Shown here piece by piece: positions 1-6,196 of a DNA stretch of 7,335 nucleotides (its first letter is position 1; every line of letters begins with the position of its first letter). This stretch comes from an uncultured Collinsella sp. (lineage in GTDB: Bacteria > Actinomycetota > Coriobacteriia > Coriobacteriales > Coriobacteriaceae), in NCBI GenBank assembly GCA_958446785.1, contig CAUCXP010000070.1, positions 1 to 7,335 on the forward strand, given 5' to 3'. The translations under genes and the position numbers were made by a program. Below the pieces are notes generated by a model. It had not been told where the DNA came from and did no database searches. It was given only the letters and a program-made list of their open reading frames with translations.

Positions 1-2279
1 AACGCAATCTGGTCGGCCGACGAACCCTTAAGCAGCACAAAAACGCCGTTAAGGCGTGCACTTCGACCGAACGCGCGCTCATAGGTACTCTGCGTCATAT
101 AGAGCGTGTTGCCCAGATAGTTGAGCGAGATGTCGCTGACTTTGACCTTGGCAACATTGAGCGACGAATCCTGGACGTGTGCTGTATCGCCCGGCTGAAT
201 CCCCAGCACCAGTTGCGAGCTCTTGCTCAAGTACACGTCCCCGTCACGCAAGGCGAGCGGTTCTTTGGACTCGTCCTCAAGGCGAACGTAGTCGTCCAGG
301 TCGTTCGCGCGGTCGTCGGGCACCACGATCAGCTGCACGGTCTCGCTCTTGCCGCCAAAGGTAAAGGTGACGTTGTCGGTCATAATCGGCAGCGTCGAAG
401 TCACGGTCACGTTGGAATCTTTGGCCGCGCTGCGCTCATCCAACGCCGCGCACGTCTGCGAAAAGTCATCGGAATTGGCGACCGCCAGGAGGTCATAGCG
501 CGTGATATGCCCGTACTGCTTGGGCGAAAGCGCCACCGACGTATCGCGGATGCCCATACCGCAGATCACGAGCGCCGTGCATCCCGCGATGCCAAAAATG
601 GTCATAAAGGCACGCTTTTTGTAGCGGAACAGGTTACGTGCTGCCACCTTGTTCAAAAAGCCCATGCGGCGCCAGATAAAGCCGATGCGCTCGAGCAAGA
701 TGCGCGAGCCGGCGCGCGGAGCCTTGGGGCGCATGAGCGAGGCTGGGGTCTCGGCCATCTCGTGGCGGCAGGCGATAATCGTGGCGCCCACCACGCCCAC
801 GGTAAACAGTGCTACCGACACAAGCGATGACACAATGTCATACGAAAGCTGCATTTGGGGCAGCGAGTACATGTCGTCGAACACCGTAAACAGGAACAGC
901 GGCAGGCCCACAAACCCGATGACGTTGCCTAGCACGCCGCCAATCAGGCAAGCCCACAGCGCATAGTCCACGTATTTGGACAGGATGCGCCCGCGCGAGT
1001 AGCCGAGCGCCTTGTACAGGCCAATGAGCGTGCGCTCCTCCTCGACCATGCGCGTGGCGGTGGTGAGGCTGATGAGCACGGCGACGATAAAGAAGATGAA
1101 CGGGAAGACCGTGGCGATGGCCTCAATTGACGAGCTATCGCTCTCCACGCTCGAGTAGCTTGCGATATTGCCGCGGTCCTGGATGTACCAGGTGCATTCG
1201 CCCAGGTCAGAGAGCTCGGCGCGGGCATCGGCAAACTGCTGGTCGGTGGCGGCACGGCGCTGGTCCAGGTCGGCTTGCGCCTGCGCACGCTCGTCGCTGT
1301 CCTCTGCCATGCGATTGATGTTGTCCTGCTCAATCCCAAAGACCATATTCGCTTGGCGCTCTGCCGCGTCCAAGCTCGCCGGCGTATCGACCGTCAACTC
1401 TTGAGCACGTGCCTTTTCACGCCCGTCGCGGATCTTATCGATATTACCCTTGACCTCGTTAATCTTTGTCGTGTAGGCATCCGAATAGGAATTGAGGCTC
1501 TTAGCCCCCTCAACGGTCACGTGAACCGCGGAGTAGGAAGAAGATGTCGCGGCATCCTCGCTCACATAGAACTTGTAGTCCGCAGCCGAGGCGGCACGGA
1601 AGGCGTTGACCGTCGAGTCGGAGCTCACGTCGGTGGGGTCGAGAACCTCGGCCGTGATGGTGTAGTCCCCATCGGCAAACTGGTCCTTGGCGCTTTGGTT
1701 CGACGAGCTCGCATCGTTGGCGGCAAAGCTCACGGTATCGCCGATTTTCTTGCCCGAAGCCTTCAAAAAACGTGAGGTCACTGCCACTTCGCCCGAAGTC
1801 TCGGGCAGCTCGCCGCGTACTAGCACCGGTTGGTCAATATTCTCTTTGGAGAGGCTCTGTACGACGACACGCTCGCGCGTCGTACCCACGGCGGTATAGG
1901 CGGTCTCGGTATAGATGCCCTCGGCAGTCTCGACGCCATCGACCTCTCGGATCGCAGCAAGATCGTCATCGGTCAGACCATAGGTCGACTGCACGTTGAT
2001 GTCATAAACATTCTGCTGGTCAAAGTAAGCGTCGACCGAATCGCACAGATCCTCGCAACCCGCCTTAAGGCCGCACATCACGCTCACGCCGAGTGCGGTG
2101 ATGACCACGATGGACAAGAAGCGCTTAAGACTGCCGCGGATTGTGCGGTAGATGCCACGGCGGAACACCGTCGGCACCATATCGTTTGAGCTTTGGGCAG
2201 TGCGGTAGGTCGTAAAATCCTGCTCGCGCTCCGTGCTCTGCGCGTCGCGGCGTTGGCTGTTTTGGCGATCCTGGTCCAT
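1..2279 (-). CDS. FtsX/MacB-type ABC transporter permease, 3' end outside the window
   Basis: An uninterrupted minus-strand frame of about 759 codons runs from ATG at 2279-2277 to the left edge with no stop, so the C-terminus is missing. It would be the membrane subunit of an ABC exporter working with the ATPase encoded just upstream. A hydrophilic N-terminal tail (1-40) is followed by a membrane segment (about 53-75) and an extracytoplasmic domain. This domain carries a charged, probably coiled-coil stretch (about 261-358) ending in CTWYIQDR. An FtsX domain follows, with segments near 387-411, 437-466 and 482-504; its loop VEEERTLIGLYKALGYS is typical of the ATPase-contacting region. A second half begins with a segment near 554-575 and a second extracytoplasmic domain. 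The family usually has around 1,100 residues, so about a third is probably absent. The substrate cannot be read from sequence; peptides, lipids or cell-envelope work are possible. Confidence 0.93.
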   Translation of the reverse strand, partial: MDQDRQNSQRRDAQSTEREQDFTTYRTAQSSNDMVPTVFRRGIYRTIRGSLKRFLSIVVITALGVSVMCGLKAGCEDLCDSVDAYFDQQNVYDINVQSTYGLTDDDLAAIREVDGVETAEGIYTETAYTAVGTTRERVVVQSLSKENIDQPVLVRGELPETSGEVAVTSRFLKASGKKIGDTVSFAANDASSSNQSAKDQFADGDYTITAEVLDPTDVSSDSTVNAFRAASAADYKFYVSEDAATSSSYSAVHVTVEGAKSLNSYSDAYTTKINEVKGNIDKIRDGREKARAQELTVDTPASLDAAERQANMVFGIEQDNINRMAEDSDERAQAQADLDQRRAATDQQFADARAELSDLGECTWYIQDRGNIASYSSVESDSSSIEAIATVFPFIFFIVAVLISLTTATRMVEEERTLIGLYKALGYSRGRILSKYVDYALWACLIGGVLGNVIGFVGLPLFLFTVFDDMYSLPQMQLSYDIVSSLVSVALFTVGVVGATIIACRHEMAETPASLMRPKAPRAGSRILLERIGFIWRRMGFLNKVAARNLFRYKKRAFMTIFGIAGCTALVICGMGIRDTSVALSPKQYGHITRYDLLAVANSDDFSQTCAALDERSAAKDSNVTVTSTLPIMTDNVTFTFGGKSETVQLIVVPDDRANDLDDYVRLEDESKEPLALRDGDVYLSKSSQLVLGIQPGDTAHVQDSSLNVAKVKVSDISLNYLGNTLYMTQSTYERAFGRSARLNGVFVLLKGSSADQIA

Positions 2280-2284
2280 GGGCG

Positions 2285-2986
2285 CTACCACTCGATCGTC
2301 TCGATAGGCACAGGATTTTGCTGGACCGTCTCGCTCTCCACGCGGCCGCTCTTAAAGCGGATCAGGCGATCGGCCATGGGCGCGAGCGCGGAGTTGTGCG
2401 TGATGATGATGACCGTGATGCCCTGCTTGCGGCAGGTATCCTGCAGCAGCTGCAAGATCTGCTTGCCGGTTTTATAGTCGAGCGCGCCCGTGGGCTCGTC
2501 GCAAAGGAGCAGCTTGGGGTTCTTGGCCAGCGCGCGGGCGATGGACACGCGCTGCTGCTCGCCGCCCGAAAGCTGTGCGGGAAAGTTGGCGAGGCGCTCG
2601 CCCAGGCCGACCTGGCAAAGCGTTTGCTCGGCATCGAGCGAATCAGGGCAGATCTGTGCCGCGAGTTCGACGTTCTCAAGCGCCGTCAGGTTGGGAACCA
2701 GATTGTAGAACTGAAAGACAAAGCCGACGTCGGCGCGACGGTATTCCACGAGCTGCGCCTCGTTGGCGGCGCTCACGTCACGCCCGTCCACCGTCACGGT
2801 GCCAGAAGTCGCCGTGTCCATGCCGCCCAAGATGTTGAGCGCCGTGGTCTTGCCGGCACCCGAAGCACCCAAAATGATGGCGAGCTCGCCGCGCTCAACG
2901 GTAAAGCTCGCGCCGTCGAGCGCATGAATGCGGGCATCGCCCTCGCCGTATGCTTTGATGACGTCTTTGAATTCGATATAGGCCAT
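2285..2986 (-). CDS. ABC transporter ATP-binding protein (MacB/LolD/FtsE type)
   Basis: This 233-residue ATPase is predicted to power the adjacent FtsX-type permease from the cytoplasmic face of the membrane. All nucleotide-binding motifs are present: Walker A GASGAGKT (40-47), Q-loop Gln92 in [18 protein letters not shown], signature LSGGEQQR (139-146), Walker B LLLCDEP (159-165), D-loop ALD (168-170) and the switch His197 in ITHN. The Q-loop context and the length are typical of the MacB/LolD/FtsE subfamily, which pairs with FtsX-fold permeases. The ATG at 2986-2984 has a weak GGGAA ribosome-binding site seven bases upstream. The stop (2287-2285) lies five bases before the permease ATG, so the two genes are almost certainly co-transcribed and translationally close. 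The specific substrate is unknown. Confidence 0.96.
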   Translation of the reverse strand: MAYIEFKDVIKAYGEGDARIHALDGASFTVERGELAIILGASGAGKTTALNILGGMDTATSGTVTVDGRDVSAANEAQLVEYRRADVGFVFQFYNLVPNLTALENVELAAQICPDSLDAEQTLCQVGLGERLANFPAQLSGGEQQRVSIARALAKNPKLLLCDEPTGALDYKTGKQILQLLQDTCRKQGITVIIITHNSALAPMADRLIRFKSGRVESETVQQNPVPIETIEW

Positions 2987-3018
2987 CGATCGGTTCCCAT
3001 CTGGTCGGATAACTCTTT

Positions 3019-3025
3019 AGTATTA
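3019..3025 (-). promoter_or_regulatory. possible -10 element of the ABC exporter operon
   Basis: On the minus strand the sequence TAATACT lies about 33 bases before the ATPase ATG and resembles a -10 hexamer. No good -35 is seen at the usual distance, only a T-rich stretch inside the upstream repeat. It sits in the loop between two complementary 7-base arms (TGGTCGG at 3002-3008 and CCGACCA at 3037-3043), which could form an operator or leader structure. This is a weak call. Confidence 0.3.
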
Positions 3026-3035
3026 CCCATTTCGC

Positions 3036-3075
3036 ACCGACCAAAAAGGGACAGGTTTATTTTGGCAGGTTTTAT
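3036..3075. repeat. 35-bp dispersed palindromic repeat, copy 1
   Basis: Positions 3041-3075 are identical over 35 bases to the reverse complement of 6197-6231. The unit is an imperfect palindrome: the arm at 3036-3046 pairs with TTTTGGCAGGT at 3060-3070 except for two adjacent mismatches at 3039-3040, around a 13-base loop containing GGGACAGG. Here it lies between the divergent ABC operon and the GyrI-like gene, where it terminates no visible gene. In minus-strand sense it falls in or just upstream of the ABC operon leader. Confidence 0.9.
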
Positions 3076-3187
3076 ATGGGGGAATGGCGGGTGTAGGCGA
3101 GGCACCGGGGAGGCCGAGAAATCATCGACGGGGTCAGGCCGACCGCCAAACACAACGCACGCATCTCAATCTGTCAGCCAAATCATT

Positions 3188-3201
3188 CGAACAGCTGTTC
3201 G
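3188..3201. promoter_or_regulatory. LexA-like SOS box (CGAACAGCTGTTCG)
   Basis: A perfect 14-base palindrome, CGAACAGCTGTTCG, matches the Gram-positive LexA (DinR) operator pattern CGAAC-N4-GTTCG in both half sites. It lies 57 bases upstream of the GyrI-like ATG, directly before an extended -10 element, covering the expected -35 position. A repressor bound there would block RNA polymerase. LexA is the natural candidate from the consensus; another dimeric repressor cannot be excluded. Confidence 0.65.
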
Positions 3202-3207
3202 TTTCTA

Positions 3208-3216
3208 TGATATGAT
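3208..3216 (+). promoter_or_regulatory. extended -10 promoter of the GyrI-like gene
   Basis: TGATATGAT combines a TGN extension with a TATGAT -10 hexamer. The -35 position 17 bases upstream (3188-3193, CGAACA) is a poor match and lies inside the LexA-like palindrome, fitting a promoter that relies on the extended -10 and is repressed by an operator overlapping -35. The predicted start near 3223 gives a leader of about 35 bases. Confidence 0.55.
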
Positions 3217-3257
3217 TCAACTATCTAAGCAGGCCAATACGCAGAAAGGCGGCCAAC

Positions 3258-3896
3258 ATGGCATTCGACTTTAAGAAGGAATGCAAGGAGCTCTACAAAC
3301 CTGCAAGCAAGCCGAGTATCGTAACTGTCCCGCCTATGAGCTACGTTGCCGTTCGCGGAAAGGGCGACCCAAATACCGAAGGCGGCGAGTATCAAAACGC
3401 CCTGCCGCTACTTTACGGCATCGCCTATACCGTCAAGATGTCGAAGAAAGGCTCAAGGAACATCGAGGGTTACTTCGACTATGTGGTGCCGCCGCTCGAG
3501 GGTTTCTGGTGGCAAGACTCCCCCGGTAGCGGCATCGATTATGTACGCAAGGACAATTTCAACTTTATCTCGTGCATCCGCCTGCCTGATTTCGTCACCC
3601 GAGATGACTTTGACTGGGCAGTCGCGGAAGCCACGACCAAAAAGAAACTGGACTTTTCCGCCGTCGAACTGCTTAAAGTTGACGAGGGTCTCTGCGTTCA
3701 ATGCATGCACACCGGGCCCTACGACAACGAACCGGCGACCGTAGACGCTATGTATGAATACACGACCGAGCTGGGCTATGTTCCCGACTTCTCAGACACC
3801 CGTTTACATCACGAAATCTATCTCTCCGATCCACGCAAATGCGCACCGGAGAAACTTAAGACCGTGGTTCGTCATCCTATCAAGCGCGCTGAATAG
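3258..3896 (+). CDS. GyrI-like small-molecule-binding domain protein (COG4832 type)
   Basis: This 212-residue soluble protein has the hallmarks of the stand-alone GyrI-like (SOUL/GyrI fold) proteins of COG4832: RGKGDPN (33-39), LYGIAYTVK (52-60), PPLEGFWW (78-85), HTGPYDNEP (151-159) and HHEIYLSDPRK (184-194). There is no helix-turn-helix domain, signal peptide or membrane segment, so it is a cytoplasmic ligand-binding protein or enzyme, not an AraC-type regulator. Some GyrI-like proteins are known to hydrolyse cyclopropane-containing DNA-alkylating toxins, and E. coli GyrI (SbmC) is an SOS protein that protects gyrase. The ATG at 3258 follows an AAAGG ribosome-binding site at 3245-3249 with eight-base spacing. 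A LexA-like palindrome lies upstream, so DNA-damage induction is plausible. It appears to be a single-gene transcript. The family is confident; the exact activity is inferred. Confidence 0.92.
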   Translation: MAFDFKKECKELYKPASKPSIVTVPPMSYVAVRGKGDPNTEGGEYQNALPLLYGIAYTVKMSKKGSRNIEGYFDYVVPPLEGFWWQDSPGSGIDYVRKDNFNFISCIRLPDFVTRDDFDWAVAEATTKKKLDFSAVELLKVDEGLCVQCMHTGPYDNEPATVDAMYEYTTELGYVPDFSDTRLHHEIYLSDPRKCAPEKLKTVVRHPIKRAE

Positions 3897-3926
3897 CGTG
3901 GGGCGTCATTTCACGCGCTAGGTTTT
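3894..3926 (+). terminator. weak intrinsic terminator candidate after the GyrI-like gene
   Basis: Starting at the stop codon, TAGCGTG (3894-3900) can pair with CACGCGCTA (3912-3920) if two bases bulge, followed by GGTTTT (3921-3926). The stem is imperfect and the T run is short, so termination here is only moderately likely. Confidence 0.35.
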
Positions 3927-3969
3927 AAGCCAGCCAACCAGCCGCCTCCTAGGCCGTCCGGTAATTATC

Positions 3970-3996
3970 TTGACGCGGCCCGTCGCATCTTATAAG
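3970..3996 (+). promoter_or_regulatory. candidate promoter of the CLC transporter gene
   Basis: TTGACG (3970-3975) is a good -35 match and TATAAG (3991-3996) a good -10 match. The 15-base spacer is shorter than the usual 17. Transcription would begin near 4003, giving a leader of roughly 64 bases before the GTG start, in which a hairpin followed by a T run is found. Confidence 0.42.
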
Positions 3997-4009
3997 TTTG
4001 TTTTGCTAA

Positions 4010-4051
4010 AGCTGGAAAGCCTCTCAACGATGCGCAACTCCAGCTCTTTTT
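4010..4051 (+). promoter_or_regulatory. terminator-like hairpin in the CLC leader
   Basis: AGCTGGA (4010-4016) pairs perfectly with TCCAGCT (4039-4045) across a 22-base loop, followed by CTTTTTCT. Its position after the candidate promoter and before the start codon suggests possible leader attenuation. With only seven pairs and a large loop it could also be a chance stem. No fluoride riboswitch core was recognised in this leader. Confidence 0.35.
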
Positions 4052-4066
4052 CTATCAAGAGAGCAA

Positions 4067-4972
4067 GTGTCGGAAAGCAAAATGTCAGAAAGCAGCGCTT
4101 CGAGCAGAATCAAACGCCTGGTCAACACCTATAGCGGTCTCGTGCTCATGAGCGCCGTCGGAATCCCTATCGGCGTTATCGTTGGCGCCATCTGTGCCCT
4201 TTTTGGTCGTGTGCTCCTGGCAATCGGCGCCTTCCGGGACGCGCACGTCGCACTGCTCCTTCCCTTTCTCGCCCTCGCGGGTCTGGCCATCGTATTTGCC
4301 TACCGCACCTGGGGCAAAGGCACCGATCGGGGCATGAGCTTAGTATTTGACGTAGGCCACGGACGCGAGGACGCCATCTCCCCGCGTTTGGTGCCGCTCA
4401 TTATGCTGAGCACGTGGGGGACGCATCTCTTTGGCGGTAGTGCGGGACGCGAGGGCGTAGCGGTGCAGATCGGCGCCACCGTCTCGCATTGGATCGGCCG
4501 ACGTCTACCTTTCCGAGACCCCGGCAACACGTTTTTGCTTATCGGCATGGCCGCCGGATTTGCCGGACTCTTCCAAACGCCCCTCGCCGCCGCGATCTTT
4601 GCGATCGAAGTACTGGTCGCAGGACGCATGGAATACCGCGCGCTGTTTCCCGCGCTTACAGCCTCGCTCGCCGCAAGCATGACCTCCGGCGCTCTGGGGC
4701 TCGAGAAGTTTGAGGTCGCCGTTACCGCCTCGTATGCGCTCGACCTCCCCGGTCTTGGACGGCTGGCGTTGTTGGGTATCGCGTTTGGCATGGTCGGTGG
4801 CGCCTTTGCCTGGTGCCTTGCCCATGCTAAGACCCTTGCAGCGCGGCTGCTCCCCAGCCCTTACATACGCGTTGCCGTTATGGGCCTTGCGCTGTCGGCG
4901 ATTCTGTTCGTGCTGTGGCAGGGGCGATACTGCGGCCTTGGCACCAACCTGATATCCGCGGCACTGGGGTGA
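4067..4972 (+). CDS. CLC-family anion transporter (CLC-F fluoride type), N-terminal part, frameshifted
   Basis: This frame encodes the first 301 residues of a CLC antiporter or channel, an integral membrane protein moving small anions. GSAGREGVAVQ (124-134) is the CLC gating motif with external gating Glu129, and QTPLAAAIFAIEVL (170-183) is the next conserved helix. The context GMSLV (89-93), where chloride-type CLCs have GSGIP, and THLFGGSAGREG resemble the fluoride-exporting CLC-F clade; this subtype is inferred. The frame stops at TGA 4970-4972, but the family sequence continues in the next frame to 5327. The whole gene (4067-5327, about 420 residues) therefore carries a one-base shift at GGGG (4966-4969). 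The start is uncertain: GTG 4067 has AAGAGAG close upstream, and in-frame ATG 4082 has GGAAAG close upstream. Protein alone would lack the last transport helices. Confidence 0.85.
   Translation: MSESKMSESSASSRIKRLVNTYSGLVLMSAVGIPIGVIVGAICALFGRVLLAIGAFRDAHVALLLPFLALAGLAIVFAYRTWGKGTDRGMSLVFDVGHGREDAISPRLVPLIMLSTWGTHLFGGSAGREGVAVQIGATVSHWIGRRLPFRDPGNTFLLIGMAAGFAGLFQTPLAAAIFAIEVLVAGRMEYRALFPALTASLAASMTSGALGLEKFEVAVTASYALDLPGLGRLALLGIAFGMVGGAFAWCLAHAKTLAARLLPSPYIRVAVMGLALSAILFVLWQGRYCGLGTNLISAALG
4966..4972 (+). other. frameshift site GGGGTGA in the CLC gene
   Basis: Reading CTG GGG TGA ends the N-terminal frame. Skipping one G gives CTG GGT GAC AAC GGC GAG, which continues without interruption through ATG 4992 into the conserved C-terminal CLC sequence. 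The simplest explanation is one extra G in a G run, either a real indel or a sequencing error. Programmed +1 shifting at the slow GGG-TGA step is less likely but possible. Confidence 0.8.
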
Positions 4973-4991
4973 CAACGGCGAGGCGTCAATC

Positions 4992-5327
4992 ATGCCTTGG
5001 GACTGGGCGCTCAAATTCGTACTCACCATCGCCACGCTTGCCGCAGGATATCAGGGTGGCGAGGTGACGCCGCTGTTCTCCATCGGAGCCAGCCTGGGTG
5101 TCGTACTCGCCGGGATTCTCGGCATGCCCGTCGAGCTCTGCGCCGCACTGGGCTACGCCGCCGTTTTTGGCAGCGCCACCAATACGCTGCTCGCGCCCAT
5201 CTTTATTGGCTGCGAGGTCTTTGGCTTTAGCAGTCTGCCGACGTTCTTTATTGTCTGCGTCGTGGCCTACCTGTTCAACATGGATAAGTCGATCTATGCG
5301 CTGCAGGAGCACAGCCGCACCCGATAA
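4992..5327 (+). CDS. CLC-family anion transporter, C-terminal part after the frameshift
   Basis: This frame continues the CLC transporter after the +1 shift; the matching sequence begins before this ATG, at about 4968 (GDNGEASI), so the ATG is internal to the original protein and not a natural start. It carries the anion-pathway motif GGEVTPLFSIGASLG (residues 22-36 from this ATG). In chloride CLCs this region is GxFxP; the V in GGEVTP is the form I associate with fluoride-type CLCs. Further hydrophobic segments and a short hydrophilic tail follow, with TAA at 5325-5327. There is no clear ribosome-binding site before ATG 4992, so independent translation is doubtful. The domain carries no CBS regulatory domains. 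No strong plus-strand terminator follows; the next gene is convergent. Confidence 0.82.
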   Translation: MPWDWALKFVLTIATLAAGYQGGEVTPLFSIGASLGVVLAGILGMPVELCAALGYAAVFGSATNTLLAPIFIGCEVFGFSSLPTFFIVCVVAYLFNMDKSIYALQEHSRTR

Positions 5328-5344
5328 ACAGGGCGTTTGCCACC

Positions 5345-5382
5345 AAAAAACGCGCACGACAGGCCGGGCCCGCCGCGCGCGT
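5345..5382 (-). terminator. intrinsic terminator of the AIM24-family gene
   Basis: On the minus strand, 15 bases after the AIM24 stop codon, ACGCGC (5382-5377) pairs with GCGCGT (5355-5350) around a very GC-rich loop that contains GGGCCC. Six T residues follow directly (5350-5345), giving a classic Rho-independent terminator. It lies between two convergent genes, and the plus strand lacks a matching T run, so it mainly serves the minus-strand gene. Confidence 0.75.
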
Positions 5383-5396
5383 CATCCTATACACGA

Positions 5397-6071
5397 TTAG
5401 TTATTGTTGTTGGTCATCGAAGCCACTGCTGCCGCAAGATTGGAAATGGGCATTGTCTGCAGCCAGATGCGCCCCGGACCGGTGAGCACAGTGTTGAACA
5501 CGCCTTCACCGCCAAACATGATGTTTTTGACGCCCTTGACCATCTGCGCGTCGATGCTCACCGTCTCCTCAAAGCCGGCCACGTTGCCGGTATCTACAAT
5601 CATTTGCTGGCCAGCAGCAAGCTCGTACTCAACTAGGTCGCCGTCGATCTCGGCAAAGGCAATACCCGAGCCCGTGAGCTTTTGCATGATAAAACCCTCG
5701 CCGCCAAAGACGCCGGTCTTTGCCTTCTTGTTAAAGTGGATGCTCAGCTCAACACCACTTTCCGCGGCAAGGAACGAACGCTTCTGCAAAATCCAGCTCT
5801 TACCAGGGCCAATCTCGATCGGTATAATGCGGCCGGGGAAGCAAGAGCCAAACGCAATCATGCCATCGCCGTGCGCGGTCCAAATGTTTTGGAACAACGC
5901 CTCACCCGAAAAAGCCTTAGAGAACATCTTGCCTATACCACCGCCCGAGGTGGACATCTCCATGTTGGGGGTCATCCAGACCATGGCACCGCTTTCGGTG
6001 ATCATGGATTCGCCGTCGCTAAGGTTGCACGTAACAACCGGGAAAGCCCCTCCGCCGATCTCGTACTGCAT
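5397..6071 (-). CDS. AIM24 / TIGR00266 family protein
   Basis: This 224-residue protein matches the AIM24 (TIGR00266, formerly DUF124) family along its full, typical length: MQYEIGGGAFPVVTCNLSDGES at the start (1-22), SGAMVWM (27-33), a glycine-rich stretch near residues 43-46, GPGKSWILQKRSFLAAE, GGEGFIMQKLTGSG and the closing GPGRIWLQTMPISNLA. Known structures of the family are beta-rich repeat folds; the bacterial biochemical role is not established, and yeast Aim24 is a mitochondrial inner-membrane protein. There is no signal peptide or membrane helix, so it is probably cytoplasmic or peripheral. The C-terminus ends in four asparagines. The start is well supported by AAAGGAG seven bases before the ATG. 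It has its own promoter and terminator and appears monocistronic, although weak termination after the upstream kinase gene could allow read-through. Confidence 0.93.
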   Translation of the reverse strand: MQYEIGGGAFPVVTCNLSDGESMITESGAMVWMTPNMEMSTSGGGIGKMFSKAFSGEALFQNIWTAHGDGMIAFGSCFPGRIIPIEIGPGKSWILQKRSFLAAESGVELSIHFNKKAKTGVFGGEGFIMQKLTGSGIAFAEIDGDLVEYELAAGQQMIVDTGNVAGFEETVSIDAQMVKGVKNIMFGGEGVFNTVLTGPGRIWLQTMPISNLAAAVASMTNNNN

Positions 6072-6112
6072 GACCGTCTCCTTTCCTTCGGGAGCCGAAC
6101 AACGATGTCCAT

Positions 6113-6121
6113 ATTTTAGCA
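6113..6121 (-). promoter_or_regulatory. extended -10 promoter of the AIM24-family gene
   Basis: On the minus strand, TGCTAAAAT combines a TGN extension with TAAAAT, five of six bases matching the -10 consensus. No good -35 is seen 17 bases upstream. The predicted start near 6106 gives a leader of about 35 bases, with the AAAGGAG ribosome-binding site properly placed. Confidence 0.5.
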
Positions 6122-6196
6122 GTTAGAGGTGCGTTTATTTGGGTCGGTGGCGTTCATGGCGCCGATCACCGCCAGCCTCCGCTGCCGTCTGCACAG

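Noticed and set aside
177..2189. Long plus-strand open frames (177-830, 1275-1775, 1830-2189)
   Set aside because: They lie opposite one continuous minus-strand frame with clear FtsX permease features. Their His/Arg/Ala-rich translations are typical of the antisense of GC-rich genes.
2794..3153. A 119-codon minus-strand frame upstream of the ATPase
   Set aside because: It is in a different frame from the ATPase, covers the repeat and leader, and then overlaps the ATPase start with low-complexity Arg/Ser/Pro-rich sequence. No family was recognised.
2318..3274. A 318-codon plus-strand frame opposite the ABC ATPase
   Set aside because: The minus strand encodes all ABC ATPase motifs. The plus frame has no recognisable domain and runs through the intergenic promoter region into the start of the GyrI-like gene.
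3258..3896. GyrI-like protein as an AraC/MerR-type transcription regulator
   Set aside because: The protein starts directly with the stand-alone COG4832 sequence and has no DNA-binding domain.
3897..4066. Fluoride riboswitch before the CLC gene
   Set aside because: Looked for because of the CLC-F features, but the conserved crcB-motif core and its pseudoknot arrangement could not be recognised; only a simple hairpin is present.
5404..6126. A 240-codon plus-strand frame opposite the AIM24 gene
   Set aside because: The minus-strand frame matches the AIM24 family over its whole length with a strong ribosome-binding site; the plus frame is Pro/Ser-rich antisense sequence.
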